A DNA stretch of 64,000 nt from Bacillus velezensis (GTDB lineage Bacteria; Bacillota; Bacilli; Bacillales; Bacillaceae), in contig NZ_LLZC01000020.1 of NCBI RefSeq assembly GCF_001461825.1, positions 496,001-560,000 of the forward strand, written 5' to 3'. Numbering within the stretch: the stretch's first letter is position 1; each line of letters begins with the position of its first letter. The notes beneath the pieces are model-generated. The model was not told the origin of the DNA and ran no database searches. It saw only the letters and a program-made list of their open reading frames with translations. The translations under genes were made by a program, and so were the position numbers. This document shows, in pieces, positions 45,539 to 55,462 of the stretch.

Positions 45539-46831
45539 TCAGAAAAATGATTGATAAATACTTTCTATTTTCGAAACCATCAGTTCCTGACGCAGATGCC
45601 GGCCGGCATAGGAGCGCGCTTCTTTTCCAAGCCGTTCCCTGAGAGACTGATCCGTAATCAGCATTACGAGAGCATCAGCAAGTTCGCGGCTGTTGCCGGG
45701 CTGACAGATAAGCCCTGTGTCCTCATGCCGGATCATCTCAGGGATTCCTCCGCAGTCAGTTGCGACAATGGCTTGACCTGAGAACATCGCTTCGATGATC
45801 GCTATAGGGAAATTATCATTCAATGTCGGCAGGACAAATATAGATGATTCAGCCAAGAGCGCCGGCACATCACGTCGTTTTCCGAAGAAAAACACATTTG
45901 AGAGGCCCAGTTTCCGTTTCTTTTCTTCCAGAAACCCTCTCATGTTTCCGTCTCCGATGATCCATATATCAACTCCGGATAAATGGTGCCGGATGCGGGC
46001 GAGAGCGTCCAGCATCACATCATGTCCTTTTCGCTCGGTCAGACGGGAAACGCACGCAATCACGAGCTTTTCAGCACGTTTGGACTCAGGGGCATCCTGA
46101 ATATCAATGCCGGTATGAACAGTCGTCAGCTGAGCCTCCTTCGCTCCGTACTCCAGCAAGGGCTCGTGAAAGGAGTCGCTGATTGTAATGATTTTATCCG
46201 AAGCCCGAATACCCTGCCTTTCTATTTCACTGAAATATGCCTCTTCTATTGAACCCTTTTGGATTTTATGAAACTTCATCCGGCTTTTCGTAAAATGTCC
46301 GTGCGGCGTGAAAAAAAGAGGACGCTGATACGTTTGATTAAGGTATCCCAGCAAAAATACCGCAAATAAATCCTGCGCGTGAAACAGGTCATATTGTTCT
46401 AAGTCTTTCTCCTTCAAAAATCTTTGAAAGACATGTAAATAGCTGAGATTCTTCACAAACTTTTCGTTTGCGGCGCCGTATCTGCCAACAAGAAACGCTC
46501 TGATCTCGTCAGCGGCCCGCGGGATATCTTCCTGAAAAAAAGATGGCGGCATTTGGAGCGGCGAGATGACATCCGCCTGATGACCGATGCGCTCAAAACC
46601 CGTCTTAATTGATGTGATATAGCTCGCCAACCCTCCGACATTCGGGTAACGGAGAAAGGTTGCGTACAGAATACGCAATGGCTTTTTTCGTTTGGGGGAG
46701 CTTTTTCCTTCCGCACAGAACGAATACAGCATCTCTGGCTCACTTTGATGTTCGATCCCGTAAAATTGATCCATGGCGCGCAATAAGGCTAGAGGCACCA
46801 GACCGTTCGGCTTGCCGATCTCTTCTTTCAC
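45539..46831 (-). CDS. GT4-family glycosyltransferase (first paralogue)
   Basis: 430 aa from a GTG at 46831 (GAGGGGGAG upstream). GT-B fold: N-terminal NVGGLASYITSIKTGFERIG, C-terminal VIACVSRLTERKGHDVMLDA, and the GT4 E(x7)E site FPIAIIEAMFSGQAIVATDC followed by GGIPEMI. An ~60-residue N-terminal extension (LLRAMDQFYGIEHQ) is shared with the GT4 encoded at 49079-50413 (IQTLDRYYGVKAH), so the two arose by duplication. Resembles spore-coat CotSA/YtcC-type enzymes. Sugar donor unknown. Confidence 0.85.
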   Translation of the reverse strand: MKEEIGKPNGLVPLALLRAMDQFYGIEHQSEPEMLYSFCAEGKSSPKRKKPLRILYATFLRYPNVGGLASYITSIKTGFERIGHQADVISPLQMPPSFFQEDIPRAADEIRAFLVGRYGAANEKFVKNLSYLHVFQRFLKEKDLEQYDLFHAQDLFAVFLLGYLNQTYQRPLFFTPHGHFTKSRMKFHKIQKGSIEEAYFSEIERQGIRASDKIITISDSFHEPLLEYGAKEAQLTTVHTGIDIQDAPESKRAEKLVIACVSRLTERKGHDVMLDALARIRHHLSGVDIWIIGDGNMRGFLEEKKRKLGLSNVFFFGKRRDVPALLAESSIFVLPTLNDNFPIAIIEAMFSGQAIVATDCGGIPEMIRHEDTGLICQPGNSRELADALVMLITDQSLRERLGKEARSYAGRHLRQELMVSKIESIYQSFF

Positions 46832-46853
46832 ATCCGCTCCCCCTCTCTCAAAC

Positions 46854-47909
46854 TTATAATCCTAATTCCCGTCCCCATTTTGACACTTTGTCAACATGAT
46901 ACGGCAGCAGTTCTCCTCCCCGATTGTCGAAGATTCTCCGCAATTGGGTATGAAGCCCTTTCTCAAGTGTTCTCTGCAAATAAGCCATTTTATAAAGCGT
47001 CATAGGAGGGGTCTGAAAATGAATGCCCCGCTTTTTCATTTCTTTCGTATACACTTTTACGCAATACGTACGAATATCTTCTGCGTGCCGGCTCCAATCT
47101 TTTCTGAAGCCAAGCAGAATTTCAACCAGCACCGTCATATCAAACCAAACCGGCGCGTATTTTGCGGATTCCCAATCGATGAATTGAATATCCCACGGTT
47201 CATGTCCGGACGCATCGTGGGTGCAGATATTCTGCATATGAAGATCACCGTGTGTGATGGCTGAGCCGTTTTGTATCAATTCAGGGAAAAAATCCGGCTC
47301 CTCCTGCTCAAGCAAGTTTGTGATTTGCCGATAATGAGGCTTCACGATATCCTTTGTGCGCTCATCTTTAAGAGCTCTATCCAAAAATTCCGCTGTCTTT
47401 TTGATCTGCTTTTTACGCCCTTTTCTCATGGTTTCCGATTCATATACCGGCAGCCACGACCGCCATTTACCATCAGAAATATTCTTGTTTTCAAAGGTGC
47501 GGCTGTGCAGTTCTGCGACAGACGGAATAATATACTTGAAATGCTTCGGGTGAAATGTAAGCTGTCCCCTGATCTGGCTGACAAACTCCATAAATATCCA
47601 CGTTTCATGGTCACTTTCTTCTATAAGATAGATATCCGGCAGCAAATCCCCTAAAACAGAACGGGCTTTCCCGTATATATTAATCTCGATCTTGTTTTTT
47701 TCACGGGAAGATTTATACACCTTCAATATCAGCGGAACAGTTCCGGATTTTTTCTTTACAAACAGTTTATAAATGGAGCTTCTGTCTGTTGATTTCAGAC
47801 AAGTGATGTCATCCGGATTCACCGCAGCCCTTTCACCGAACGAATACGACAGTTTTTCGTCAATTCTCAGTTTTTGAAATGCGCCATACAAAATCTCCTT
47901 TTCATACAT
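46854..47909 (-). CDS. CotS/aminoglycoside-phosphotransferase-like kinase
   Basis: 351 aa from the ATG at 47909, overlapping the ATP-grasp gene by eight bases; longer readings (to 47996) lie inside that gene. Kinase-like fold: glycine-poor N-lobe with Lys in LILKVYKSSREK, catalytic SAITHGDLHMQNICTH and metal-binding QFIDWESAKYAPVWFDM. Similar to the CotS/YtaA group of spore-coat kinases and to APH-type sugar or choline kinases. Probably phosphorylates the glycan or the aminosugar made by this operon. Confidence 0.75.
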   Translation of the reverse strand: MYEKEILYGAFQKLRIDEKLSYSFGERAAVNPDDITCLKSTDRSSIYKLFVKKKSGTVPLILKVYKSSREKNKIEINIYGKARSVLGDLLPDIYLIEESDHETWIFMEFVSQIRGQLTFHPKHFKYIIPSVAELHSRTFENKNISDGKWRSWLPVYESETMRKGRKKQIKKTAEFLDRALKDERTKDIVKPHYRQITNLLEQEEPDFFPELIQNGSAITHGDLHMQNICTHDASGHEPWDIQFIDWESAKYAPVWFDMTVLVEILLGFRKDWSRHAEDIRTYCVKVYTKEMKKRGIHFQTPPMTLYKMAYLQRTLEKGLHTQLRRIFDNRGGELLPYHVDKVSKWGRELGL

Positions 47910-49089
47910 GCCGATCTTCCTTCCGCTTCCGTTTCCAGCTGTTTTTGAGATGAGACCAAGTGTTTCTGATAAATGGCATCGGGTCATTCCAAGCAAAAAG
48001 AGCGTACTCTTTTTTTCCTTTACACCCTTTCCAAAAATCCCGGAACGTCATTTCTCCTCTTTTTCGTTTCTTCAAAAACGTTAAGAAATAACGCACCTCA
48101 TAAATCCAGTTGATTCCGTCTTTTTGTTCGAGCTGGGGCTTCACATGCTGTCCGGTCAAATACAGATAGTACATGTAAACGAAATGAACGCCTGCCGGTT
48201 CTGTCAGGCTATGGCTGAGCCAAAAGCGCGGATTAATTTCGATAAACTTGTAAACATTGTCCCGGGGATCCTTTTTAAATTCCGCCATGCCTACTCCCTT
48301 CAGCTGAATCGCTTCAAAAAACGGCAGGGTCTTCTTGATTAAATCAGGAAGCCGTTTGCTGACGACGTGGGCCCCCGCGCCAAAATCAGCAGGGAATTGA
48401 TGGTTCTTTTGCAGAGAGAATAGGCCCATTAATTTCATTTGGTCATCATAAAAAGTGGCGACTTTATAAAAACACTGGTTGTCTCCGGGGATGATCTCCT
48501 GCACGAGCAGTTCTCCATTTTCTCTGTAGGAGCTGAACTCCTTGCGCAATTGTGCTGCATCCTTCATTACAATTGCTTTTTTGTTTACTTTTTTTCTGTA
48601 TTCATGGCCGGCCACCGGTTTTAAAATACACGGGAAATCAATATTGGCGATGGCCTCTTCCAGCTCATCCTGGTTGTTCGGAAAAAAGGTTTTCGGGCAG
48701 GGGATGTGATGCTTGACCGCTAATTCATATGCTTTGCTTTTATCTAAGACCGTTTCTAACAGAGAGTGGCTCGGGAGCAAAAATAAAAAAAAACCGGCTA
48801 ATGTCTCGCGGAATTTAGATATAAATCCCGCATAATCATCAGAACCTGCGTACAGAACCGGCTTTGCTTGGAATCGCTTCCCGAAATCAGTCAGAAATGT
48901 CAGCAGTTCTTCCTCTTCTGTTAAAGGGCTGGGACATATCCCGCAATCTGCCAATCTTGATTTTCCGATACGATAAGGTCCCTCCGTGTCAAACGCGTAA
49001 ACATCGATTCCTCTTCGGGCAAGACTGCGAATGATCCCAATCCCGTTTGCACTGAAATCAAGTACAACGGCTGCATGTTCATGTTTCAT
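47902..49089 (-). CDS. ATP-grasp carboxylate-amine ligase
   Basis: 395 aa. Begins MKHEHAAVVLDFSANGIGII, a pre-ATP-grasp Rossmann domain. ATP-grasp core: DFPCILKPVAGHEYRKKV (ATP lysine), LLVQEIIPGDN, and the Mg-binding KFIEINPRFWLSHSL. The C-terminal tail is very basic. Such ligases join an amino acid (or peptide) to an amine. In this setting the amine may be the free amino group created by the PIG-L deacetylase. Overlaps the GT4 gene by 11 bases upstream. Confidence 0.8.
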   Translation of the reverse strand: MKHEHAAVVLDFSANGIGIIRSLARRGIDVYAFDTEGPYRIGKSRLADCGICPSPLTEEEELLTFLTDFGKRFQAKPVLYAGSDDYAGFISKFRETLAGFFLFLLPSHSLLETVLDKSKAYELAVKHHIPCPKTFFPNNQDELEEAIANIDFPCILKPVAGHEYRKKVNKKAIVMKDAAQLRKEFSSYRENGELLVQEIIPGDNQCFYKVATFYDDQMKLMGLFSLQKNHQFPADFGAGAHVVSKRLPDLIKKTLPFFEAIQLKGVGMAEFKKDPRDNVYKFIEINPRFWLSHSLTEPAGVHFVYMYYLYLTGQHVKPQLEQKDGINWIYEVRYFLTFLKKRKRGEMTFRDFWKGCKGKKEYALFAWNDPMPFIRNTWSHLKNSWKRKRKEDRHV

Positions 49090-50413
49090 GATCTCCCTCC
49101 GAGCTGTTGGTATTTTGATAAATCGATTCGATATTTTTTATCATCGTCTCACTGCTTAAATATTTCTCCGCGTAGGCCTTTGCGTTTGAAGCAGCCTTCT
49201 CCCGCGCAGATTTGTTAGAGATAAAAAATGCTAAAGCCCGGGCAAGAACCTTTGCATTTCCCGGCTCGACAATAAGTCCCGTTTTGTTATGGCGGATCAG
49301 ATCCGGAATACCCCCGCAATCGGTCGCGATGATAGCCGAGCCGCTGAACATCGCTTCAATAATCGAAATAGGCAGACTATCATTAATGGTCGGCAGTACG
49401 AATATGTCCGTCATATTCAAAATAGCGGGAACATCATCCCTTTTTCCTAAAAAGGAGACCATAGATAGATTCAGTTTTCGAGCCTGTTCCTCTAAGGCGC
49501 TCCTCATCTCTCCGTCGCCCGCGATCAGCACTTCAACATGTTCAAGTAGATCAGACGGAATTCGTGAAAGTGCGTCAAGCAAATGATTATGTCCTTTTCT
49601 CGGGCCTAATCTTGCAATACACGCGATGATGATCTTATTTTTCGGTATCGGGGTTTTTCTTTTCCCGCCTGTTTTTGCATCGTAATCGATTCCTGTGATC
49701 ACCGTTGCCATGTCTTCCTGTTCGGCTCCGAGCTTCATGAGCGGGCTGCGGAACGTATCGCTGATAATAATCAGGCGATCTGCGTATTCAATGGCTTTCA
49801 TCTCTAGTTTTTTATAATAAAACTCTTCTACCGATCCTTTTTTAAAAATGTGAAATTTTAGTCTGTTGAAAGTAAACATGCCATGCGGTGTAAAAAACAA
49901 AGGTTTTTTATAAATACGGTTGAACCTGCCCAATATATTGGCTGTAAATAAATCTTGAGCATGAAACACATCATATTTTTCCAAATGAATCTTTTGAAGC
50001 ATTTGCTCGTATATAAACATCAGCCGATTATTCTTCAAAATATGATCACTGTAATCCCCGTATCTGTCACTAAAGAAATCTTTTAATTTCGGAACAACAT
50101 CCGCCCGCAATTCTTTTACCTGTGCGGAAGGAAACTGATTGGGGGATATGACATCCACCTTATGACCTCTTTTTTTCAGTCCTTCACTAAGCGTTTTAAT
50201 ATAGTTTGATAAACCGCCCGTGTGCGGGTAGTCCCAAAACGTGGCAATCAAAATGGATAACTTCTGTTTTTTTCCGTATAATCGCGGAATATGATGTGCA
50301 TGTTTCATCTGAGTCTTTACTGCCGTCTTTTTTTGCGGGTGCGCTTTGACCCCGTAATAGCGGTCAAGCGTCTGAATCATATACGGATACGGGACGGAAA
50401 ATGTCTTGATCAT
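49079..50413 (-). CDS. GT4-family glycosyltransferase (second paralogue)
   Basis: 444 aa. GT-B fold with HTGGLSNYIKTLSEGLKKRG, IIACIARLGPRKGHNHLLDA and LPISIIEAMFSGSAIIATDC then GGIPDLI. Shares its N-terminal YYG-containing extension and overall layout with the 45539-46831 protein. GT4 next to a PIG-L deacetylase recalls BshA/BshB of bacillithiol synthesis, but the N-terminal extension and kinase neighbours argue for a different glycoconjugate. Stop/start overlap of four bases with the PIG-L gene. Confidence 0.85.
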   Translation of the reverse strand: MIKTFSVPYPYMIQTLDRYYGVKAHPQKKTAVKTQMKHAHHIPRLYGKKQKLSILIATFWDYPHTGGLSNYIKTLSEGLKKRGHKVDVISPNQFPSAQVKELRADVVPKLKDFFSDRYGDYSDHILKNNRLMFIYEQMLQKIHLEKYDVFHAQDLFTANILGRFNRIYKKPLFFTPHGMFTFNRLKFHIFKKGSVEEFYYKKLEMKAIEYADRLIIISDTFRSPLMKLGAEQEDMATVITGIDYDAKTGGKRKTPIPKNKIIIACIARLGPRKGHNHLLDALSRIPSDLLEHVEVLIAGDGEMRSALEEQARKLNLSMVSFLGKRDDVPAILNMTDIFVLPTINDSLPISIIEAMFSGSAIIATDCGGIPDLIRHNKTGLIVEPGNAKVLARALAFFISNKSAREKAASNAKAYAEKYLSSETMIKNIESIYQNTNSSEGDHET

Positions 50414-51066
50414 TTCCAGATCCTCCGCACGACTTCAAAAGCTTCAGCGTATTCCACACCCGCCGTCATCCCTCTGACTCTTCCTAAATGTGTAACGCCT
50501 TCATATGAACGGGGATGAGGGTAATCCCTCATTTCTACGTCATAGTGGTGAAGCGCCGCGAGTTTGGCATCCATTGTGTCTGTGATGTTAACGAAGTAAT
50601 TAGGCTTGAAGAGTTTATCAGCCGTATTCCTCTCCCACTCGCTTGAAGATAGCGTTTCGAACGTAAGCAGTTCGATAGGCTTTTGATTCGGAAGCGGTCT
50701 GGCGGCTGTTAAAACTGCTTGGAATGTTCTCTGGTGGTCCATATTGACATCGCCGTAATGATGTGTAAAGATTTTTTCAGGCTGATAGACGCGAATGAGC
50801 TGCTCTAATTCTTTGACAAGCTTATGAAGAGGGATACATTCCAGCTCTAAATTCGTATGCTCCAAAAAGATGACTTTCTCAATTCCAAGCTCTTGATTCG
50901 CGCGTTCGCCTAATTGTTTAATATGATGAGCTTCTTCTTTTCTTCCTAATGCCGTAATAATGGAAATCACTTTATATCCTTCATTGATCAGCCGTTTTAT
51001 GGTGCCCGCTGATCCCAATAGTTCATCATCGGGATGAGCGCCGATAACCATAATATATTCTCCCAT
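50410..51066 (-). CDS. PIG-L/LmbE-family N-deacetylase
   Basis: 218 aa from the ATG at 51066 (GGAG upstream). Zinc site VIGAHPDDELLGSAGTIKRL and the second motif THHYGDVNMDHQRTFQ are intact. BshB, MshB and N-acetylglucosaminyl-PI deacetylases belong here: they expose an amino group on a GlcNAc-containing substrate. First gene of the overlapping run PIG-L, GT4, ATP-grasp, kinase, then GT4. Confidence 0.88.
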   Translation of the reverse strand: MGEYIMVIGAHPDDELLGSAGTIKRLINEGYKVISIITALGRKEEAHHIKQLGERANQELGIEKVIFLEHTNLELECIPLHKLVKELEQLIRVYQPEKIFTHHYGDVNMDHQRTFQAVLTAARPLPNQKPIELLTFETLSSSEWERNTADKLFKPNYFVNITDTMDAKLAALHHYDVEMRDYPHPRSYEGVTHLGRVRGMTAGVEYAEAFEVVRRIWK

Positions 51067-51153
51067 TTTTTCCACACTCCACCAAACAAATGTTACAAAT
51101 ATCATATGACGACCCCAAAAAAAGGAAACTTACATATGCGGATTTTCAGAAAC

Positions 51154-51717
51154 TTACAATTCCCTTCGCCATTCCCGGTAGCGTGACGGATTTAATTTTT
51201 TTATGGTGTTCAAAAACTCATCCGCCAAGCCGTATTTGTCCAGTCCTTTTAATAGTTTTACGGGAACTCGGGTAACGGTCGAAAAGGCTCTTTTATGGTC
51301 GATCACTTTAAGTTCACCTTGTTCGTTGATCAGAATATGCCTGATTTCGGCATCCCATCTGGCAAAACCGATATCTTTTAATTCATCCAGCATGTTTAAA
51401 ATATCAGCTGTCAGTTTGACGGACAGGGATTTTTCTTTTTTGATATGGCGCGCAAGGGAGGTGCCTTTGACGTATTCCATCACAATATAATGATCTCCGT
51501 ATTCATACAGTTTCGGGATCACCGGTGAACCATATCCGAGCTGTAAAGCTTCCAATTCCTTCTTACATGTCTCTTTTTTAAAAAAATATTTTACGCATTT
51601 GTTGTGTGTTAAGCGATAGACCTCCCCATCTTTTCCGTCTCCGATCAGCGGATATTGATTCAGCGCTTTTTTATTCTCCGGATAATTAAAATATGTTTCA
51701 GAAAAAAATCGTTTCAT
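51154..51717 (-). CDS. Protein-kinase-like protein with degenerate catalytic loop
   Basis: 187 aa from the ATG at 51717 (GAAGGATG upstream). Small kinase fold: GDGKDGEVYRLTHNKCVKYF, hinge YIVMEYVKGTSLARHIKKE, catalytic-loop equivalent GFARWDAEIRHILINEQG and metal Asp in LKVIDHKRAF. The usual HGD..N is changed to RWD..H, so the Asp is kept but the Asn is not. Similar to small Bacillus YrzF-type proteins. Just upstream of the glycoconjugate operon on the same strand; promoter unclear. Confidence 0.65.
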   Translation of the reverse strand: MKRFFSETYFNYPENKKALNQYPLIGDGKDGEVYRLTHNKCVKYFFKKETCKKELEALQLGYGSPVIPKLYEYGDHYIVMEYVKGTSLARHIKKEKSLSVKLTADILNMLDELKDIGFARWDAEIRHILINEQGELKVIDHKRAFSTVTRVPVKLLKGLDKYGLADEFLNTIKKLNPSRYREWRREL

Positions 51718-51820
51718 ACCGACACATCCTTCGTCATGATGTAATATAATATTCAATCCGTAACGATCGGAAATGAAACAATCTCATCATTTTCTTGCGC
51801 TGCGACGTCTGCTGACATGA

Positions 51821-51848
51821 AAAAAACCCGCCGGATCGGCGGGTTTTT
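51821..51848 (-). terminator. rplI terminator
   Basis: Stem AACCCGCC/GGCGGGTT, loop GATC plus flanking C/G pair, T-run on the minus strand. Confidence 0.85.
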
Positions 51849-51857
51849 CATTGTGTA

Positions 51858-52307
51858 TTACGCTTCTTCTTTTACGTGAACCTTCAGCACAGCCTGAACT
51901 TCAGGGTGCAGCTTTACGGGAACGTTTGTATATCCCAGTGTGCGGATACCGTCTTGGAGCTCCAGTTTCCGTTTATCCACTTTAATCTTATGCGTTTTTT
52001 GCAGCGCTTCTGCAATCTGTTTGCTTGTGACAGATCCGAATAGACGGCCGCCTTCACCGGATTTGGCACTCAGCTCAACAGTCAGCTGTTCAAGCGTTTC
52101 TTTCAAATCTTTCGCTCTTTCAAGCTCGGCAATCGCTTCTTTTTTCTCTTTTTCTTTCTGTCCTTTCAATGCGCTGATGTTTGTCGCATTTGCTTCGACA
52201 GCGAGGCCTTTTTTAATGAGAAAGTTATGTGCATAACCGTCTGCTACGTTTTTCATTTCGCCTTTTTTTCCTTTACCTTTTACATCTTGTAAGAAAATAA
52301 CCTTCAT
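51858..52307 (-). CDS. rplI: RplI, ribosomal protein bL9
   Basis: 149 aa, full length. L9 signature [20 protein letters not shown] near the N-terminus, long connecting helix ([20 protein letters not shown]) and C-terminal domain [17 protein letters not shown]. Binds 23S rRNA domain V near the L1 stalk. Overlaps gdpP by four bases. Confidence 0.98.
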   Translation of the reverse strand: MKVIFLQDVKGKGKKGEMKNVADGYAHNFLIKKGLAVEANATNISALKGQKEKEKKEAIAELERAKDLKETLEQLTVELSAKSGEGGRLFGSVTSKQIAEALQKTHKIKVDKRKLELQDGIRTLGYTNVPVKLHPEVQAVLKVHVKEEA

Positions 52308-54283
52308 CTCTGAACGCCTCCCTCAAAATATTCATCAATGGCTTCCTTCAGCCGGACGAGCGCTTCTGAGACAGAAATGCCCGATAACTGGGTTGCCGCA
52401 TTGGTTAAATGCCCTCCGCCATCCAGCGCCTCCATAATAATCTGCACATTGACCTCGCCCAGCGATCTCGCACTGATGCACACCGTATGCTCATCCCGTC
52501 TGGCTACCGCAAATGAAGCTTCCACTTCACTCATTGATAAGAGGGAATCAGCCGCCTGCGCAATCAGCACCTGGTCAAAGTACTCCTCTTCGTTCTCAGG
52601 AAGAGAAGCAATCGCGATATGTTCTTTATAAAGAGACGTATGCTGGATCAGTTTCGCCCGCTTGATATAAGAACCGACGGATTCTTTGAGAACTTTCTGC
52701 ACCAGAACCGTATCTGCGCCTTTCGCTCTCAAATAAGAAGCGGCGTCGAACGTCCGCGAGCCCGTGCGAAGGGAAAAGCTCTTCGTATCCACTATTATAC
52801 CAGCTAACAGGGCCGTCGCTTCAATCATATTGATTTTGAGCCGCTTCGGCTGGTATTCAAGCAGCTCTGTCACGAGTTCTGCGGTGGATGAAGCGTATGG
52901 CTCCATATAAACGAGCAGCGGGTCTTTAATAAATTCCTCGCCTCTGCGGTGGTGGTCAATCACAACGATGTGCTCGATTTTGTTCACGAGGCGCTCTTCC
53001 ATCACAAGGGACGGTTTATGTGTATCAACGACGACAAGTAGCGTGTCATCATTTGAAATTTCCATCGCCTCTTCCGGCGTGATGAACCGCGACCACAGCT
53101 CTTCATATTTTTTAATTTCTTCAATCAGGCGCTGAACGCTTGATCCGATCTGGTTCGGATCAATGACGATGTAGCCTTCTTTGCCGTTGGCCTGCGCCAC
53201 CTTCAATATTCCGATTGCGGCTCCGACCGCGTCCATATCAGGAAATTTGTGCCCCATGATAATGACATTGCTGCTTTCTGAGACAATCTCCTTGAGCGCG
53301 TGAGAAATCACCCGGGCGCGCACCCTTGTGCGCTTCTCCATCGGATTTGTTTTGCCGCCGTAAAATTTCACCTTGCCGTTCGGCATTTTGATCGCCACTT
53401 GGTCGCCTCCGCGGCCGAGAGCCAAATCGAGGCTGGACTGCGCCAGATCTCCAAGCTCCTTCAAGGAAGAAACCGATGCGCCGATCCCGATGCTGAGGGT
53501 CAAAGATACAGTGTGAACGGATGTTTTTTCTCGAATTTCATCCAAAATCGAAAATTTCGCGTTTTCAAGCTCCGTTAAAATGTGTTCATTTAACACCGCG
53601 ATAAACCGCTCCGAAGACGTCCGTTTCAGGAAAATGCCGTACTCCTGCGCCCACGCATTTAATAATGAGGTGACCTGGCTGTTCATCGTGCTTCTCGTTT
53701 GGTCGTCCAGCCCCTGTGTGACGTCATCATAGTTATCTAAGAAGATATATGCCAGCACGGTTCTCTCATTTTCGTACTGCTTTTCAATCTGAATCTGTTC
53801 TGTCACATCAAAGAAATAAAGCAGGCGCTCATCTCTTTTAATCACTACTTTAAACTTCCGCTCATTCAAGGTGATCGTTTCCGAATCGACCTCCTGCTTG
53901 ATCAGCGGCACGACGGCCTCGCATGTGTCATACAGCGAGCGTCCGACGAGCGTGCTTTCATTAAAACAGGAAGACAAAAACGGATTCGCCCACTCAATGT
54001 AATATTGATCATTAAACAGCATAATCCCGATAGGCATTTCCATTAATGCCTCTTCGCCTACTTTTTTCAATCTATACGATAACGTGGAGATATAATCGTC
54101 AATTTCTTTTCTGATCAGAGAATCCGCACGCTTAATGAAAAACAAGATCACGGCGAGCAGCACAACGCCGATGGCTCCTATCAGCCAGTTAAAGTAAATG
54201 CTGATGAGGATTATGATGATTGACAATGCAATCAATGCATAGATGGGATACCGAAACAACGGTTTTTCATAAAAACTAGGCAT
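52304..54283 (-). CDS. gdpP: GdpP (YybT), c-di-AMP phosphodiesterase
   Basis: 659 aa from the ATG at 54283 (GGGGAG nine bases upstream), the B. subtilis length. Two N-terminal membrane helices, a PAS domain, a degenerate GGDEF domain, then DHH ([32 protein letters not shown]) and DHHA1 with [14 protein letters not shown]. Hydrolyses c-di-AMP to pApA. Lies in the conserved yybS-gdpP-rplI order. Confidence 0.96.
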   Translation of the reverse strand: MPSFYEKPLFRYPIYALIALSIIIILISIYFNWLIGAIGVVLLAVILFFIKRADSLIRKEIDDYISTLSYRLKKVGEEALMEMPIGIMLFNDQYYIEWANPFLSSCFNESTLVGRSLYDTCEAVVPLIKQEVDSETITLNERKFKVVIKRDERLLYFFDVTEQIQIEKQYENERTVLAYIFLDNYDDVTQGLDDQTRSTMNSQVTSLLNAWAQEYGIFLKRTSSERFIAVLNEHILTELENAKFSILDEIREKTSVHTVSLTLSIGIGASVSSLKELGDLAQSSLDLALGRGGDQVAIKMPNGKVKFYGGKTNPMEKRTRVRARVISHALKEIVSESSNVIIMGHKFPDMDAVGAAIGILKVAQANGKEGYIVIDPNQIGSSVQRLIEEIKKYEELWSRFITPEEAMEISNDDTLLVVVDTHKPSLVMEERLVNKIEHIVVIDHHRRGEEFIKDPLLVYMEPYASSTAELVTELLEYQPKRLKINMIEATALLAGIIVDTKSFSLRTGSRTFDAASYLRAKGADTVLVQKVLKESVGSYIKRAKLIQHTSLYKEHIAIASLPENEEEYFDQVLIAQAADSLLSMSEVEASFAVARRDEHTVCISARSLGEVNVQIIMEALDGGGHLTNAATQLSGISVSEALVRLKEAIDEYFEGGVQR

Positions 54284-54313
54284 TTCTATCAACTCCCCAC
54301 CTGTAAGTCACAC

Positions 54314-55249
54314 TCAATTTCGCGTCACCTTATTTCTTATGTTAAAGCCTATGTCAATGATGCCTAAGAGGAGATACACGGACAAGATGAGCGGAAAAAG
54401 CACCCCCAGCACAATTGCTAATACAGGAACGGCTTTCGGCATCTCCATTTCGCGGCAATAGAAAAAAATAAACGCTAATCCTTGAATACAAATCAGCAAG
54501 CTGAGAATAAATCCCCCATTCAATGAAACCGAATACAGCATATGCCCTTTTTCTAAAGGCAGAAACCCTAATATCGTCACAATAAAATACAGAATGACAA
54601 CGCTTTGCGGGAGTTTGAGCTCTCTAAAAGGCTTCATCTTCGGAAGATCAGGGGAAAATCGCCGTAAAAGCGGCCTTGCCATCGCATAACTGAGGAAAGA
54701 AAAAACGATGCCGGTCAATACGAGCACTGTCGGAAAAAGATATTGAACCGTGCTCAGCTGACTTTCCATCAGCTTGATCTGCTTCCCGAACTGGTCTCCA
54801 TAACCGAGTTGCTTTGACATGGTTTCTGCTAAAGACAGCGACTCCCGAAGCTGGGACATGGTGGTATCAACCACATTCATGTTAAGGAACACGATGCTGA
54901 CCACAAAAAAAACGACGCCGCACAGCACATACGCCATAGCGCCGGCAGCAACCGCATAGCCGGGCTGTTTCTTTTTAAAATAATATCCCATGGCGATTCC
55001 CGTATAGGCTGCCGTAAAAGCGCCTGTAAGCCCGGTAAACGAACCTACAATAAAGCTGACAGGAAGGCTGGCAAGCCCCATCCATACCCCGGGCTTCAGA
55101 CCGTGCCGAATGGTGTAAAGAATGATCGGCAGCGGCAAAGCAAAGAGAAGAATTGCCCCCAGTAAAGGGAGGTACACGACCAAAAGGGAAATGATTGCAA
55201 AAATACTGATCAAAATGGCGCCTTCTAATAGAGCCCTTGTATTTTTCAC
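54314..55249 (-). CDS. yybS: YybS, DUF2232 membrane protein
   Basis: 311 aa from a GTG at 55249 (GAGGTGAG upstream). Eight or so hydrophobic segments, for example ISIFAIISLLVVYLPLLGAI and VYLLLGIIDIGFNIRNKV. DUF2232 family; related to substrate-binding S components of ECF transporters by general appearance, function unknown. Confidence 0.9.
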   Translation of the reverse strand: MKNTRALLEGAILISIFAIISLLVVYLPLLGAILLFALPLPIILYTIRHGLKPGVWMGLASLPVSFIVGSFTGLTGAFTAAYTGIAMGYYFKKKQPGYAVAAGAMAYVLCGVVFFVVSIVFLNMNVVDTTMSQLRESLSLAETMSKQLGYGDQFGKQIKLMESQLSTVQYLFPTVLVLTGIVFSFLSYAMARPLLRRFSPDLPKMKPFRELKLPQSVVILYFIVTILGFLPLEKGHMLYSVSLNGGFILSLLICIQGLAFIFFYCREMEMPKAVPVLAIVLGVLFPLILSVYLLLGIIDIGFNIRNKVTRN

Positions 55250-55288
55250 TTACTCACCTCAAACCTTGTATCATTCGAACATACGAAT

Positions 55289-55319
55289 AGAAAAGAGCAG
55301 CTTAGACGACTGCTCTTTT
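55289..55319 (-). promoter_or_regulatory. Hairpin in the yybS leader, possible attenuator
   Basis: Perfect 10-bp stem AAAAGAGCAG (55291-55300) and CTGCTCTTTT (55310-55319) about 40 bases before yybS. A 28-codon ORF (55357-55271, begins MENSGLERDIAASKEQSS) with weak GGAGAG runs across it. Confidence 0.4.
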
Positions 55320-55462
55320 GACGCCGCAATGTCTCTTTCAAGACCTGAATTTTCCATAAACTCTCCAAAATACACGTATATATTTTAACATAAGTCGAAA
55401 TCGCAAGTAAAATGAGCGCGGACAGCCGCAATGTTCCATGTGAAACATGAAAACAGACAAAC

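Noticed and set aside
50410-51066. BshB of bacillithiol synthesis
   Set aside because: Family is right, but bshA-bshB lie elsewhere in Bacillus and the neighbours here (kinase, ATP-grasp, second GT4) do not fit bacillithiol.
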